A stretch of 36,600 nt of DNA from Chloroflexota bacterium (lineage in GTDB: Bacteria; Chloroflexota; Anaerolineae; Aggregatilineales; Phototrophicaceae), in the NCBI GenBank assembly GCA_009840575.1, contig VXNO01000037.1:1-36600 (forward strand). Direction: 5' to 3'. The translations under genes were made by a program, and so were the position numbers. Shown here in pieces: positions 36,435 to 36,600 of this stretch; the stretch's first letter is position 1, and every line of letters begins with the position of its first letter. The notes under the pieces are model-generated. The model ran no database searches. It was not told the DNA's origin and worked only from the letters and a program-made list of their open reading frames with translations.

Positions 36435-36477
36435 CTGTACTTGTACAGAGTATACAAGGTCTTGGGCAAGTTGCCTA
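36435..36477 (-). promoter_or_regulatory. Promoter and GTAC palindrome of the second PucR gene
   Basis: Minus strand: TAGGCA (36477-36472), 17-base spacer, TATACT (36454-36449), directly followed by the palindrome CTGTACAAGTACAG (36448-36435), which reaches the start codon. Bound protein would cover the start point, as at the first PucR gene. Confidence 0.5.
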
Positions 36478-36479
36478 GT

Positions 36480-36600
36480 AGTGAGGATTGTCTCAGTAAG
36501 ACAAAGTAAGTCGTGCGACTACAGCCCCCATCCCCCGGCCCCTTGCCCCGAATCTTTATCGCAAATCCGCGCCCCCGAGACGGAGAGGGAGGGGGGTTGG
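36480..36600. repeat. Interspersed G/C-rich repeat, copy 5, reversed and cut by the window end
   Basis: Read on the minus strand it follows copy 1: GGGGCAAGGGGCCGGGGGAT then GGGGGCTGTAGTCGCACGACTTACTTTGTCTTAC (in two parts) matches GGGGGCAAGGGAACGGGGGA and GGGGACTGTATTCGCAGGAC of copy 1. The element continues beyond the window. No gene is seen after 36434. Confidence 0.65.

Overview
The window looks like a chromosomal segment of a GC-rich bacterium, most likely a Chloroflexota member of the Anaerolineae type. That placement is an inference. It rests on the long eukaryote-like IleS with an altered HIGH motif, paired PucR regulators, the ArgJ-type cyclic arginine pathway, TTG/GTG starts, weak ribosome binding sites and many G/C-rich palindromic intergenic repeats. 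No rRNA, tRNA, phage, transposase or CRISPR array was seen. Almost all of the DNA is explained by ordinary genes packed into overlapping operons.

Layout. (1) 1-1341: an interspersed repeat, then a D-Ala-D-Ala ligase. (2) 1475-5447, minus strand: the primary sigma factor, a GNAT acetyltransferase and a multi-pass membrane protein with a GAF-like region and a C-terminal helix-turn-helix. (3) 5829-6275: a small two-helix membrane protein. (4) 6302-17069, plus strand: a near-consensus promoter, a leader with a possible short ORF and an attenuator-like hairpin, then argC-argB-argD-argJ-carA-carB-hpt-cca. The arg and car genes make ornithine (acetyl cycle closed by ArgJ) and carbamoyl phosphate, the two precursors of citrulline. 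hpt (purine salvage) and a CCA/poly(A) nucleotidyltransferase ride along. (5) 17161-19076, minus strand: a TPR protein, a uroporphyrinogen-decarboxylase-like protein and rsmD. (6) 19176-19366: a MITE-like repeat element.

(7) 19470-27801, plus strand: a tightly overlapping cluster of two GNAT paralogues (one lacking the acetyl-CoA loop), an AlaX-type tRNA-editing protein, a protein of unknown function and three membrane-anchored TPR proteins, followed by ileS. (8) 28083-36434: two PucR-type regulators on either side of a glutamate synthase large subunit (gltB). Both regulator promoters carry a GTAC palindrome just after a TATACT -10 box, and a related inverted repeat lies upstream of gltB. This suggests a local nitrogen/glutamate regulatory circuit.

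Related G/C-rich repeats occur near 1-135, 17020-17160, 27812-27905, 29740-29850 and 36480-36600. The first and last copies are in opposite orientation. The strongest leads for new biology are the argC leader, the GNAT/AlaX/TPR cluster, the membrane GAF-HTH protein, and the PucR-gltB-PucR arrangement. All coordinates and motifs were read by eye; no alignment, folding or database search was run.
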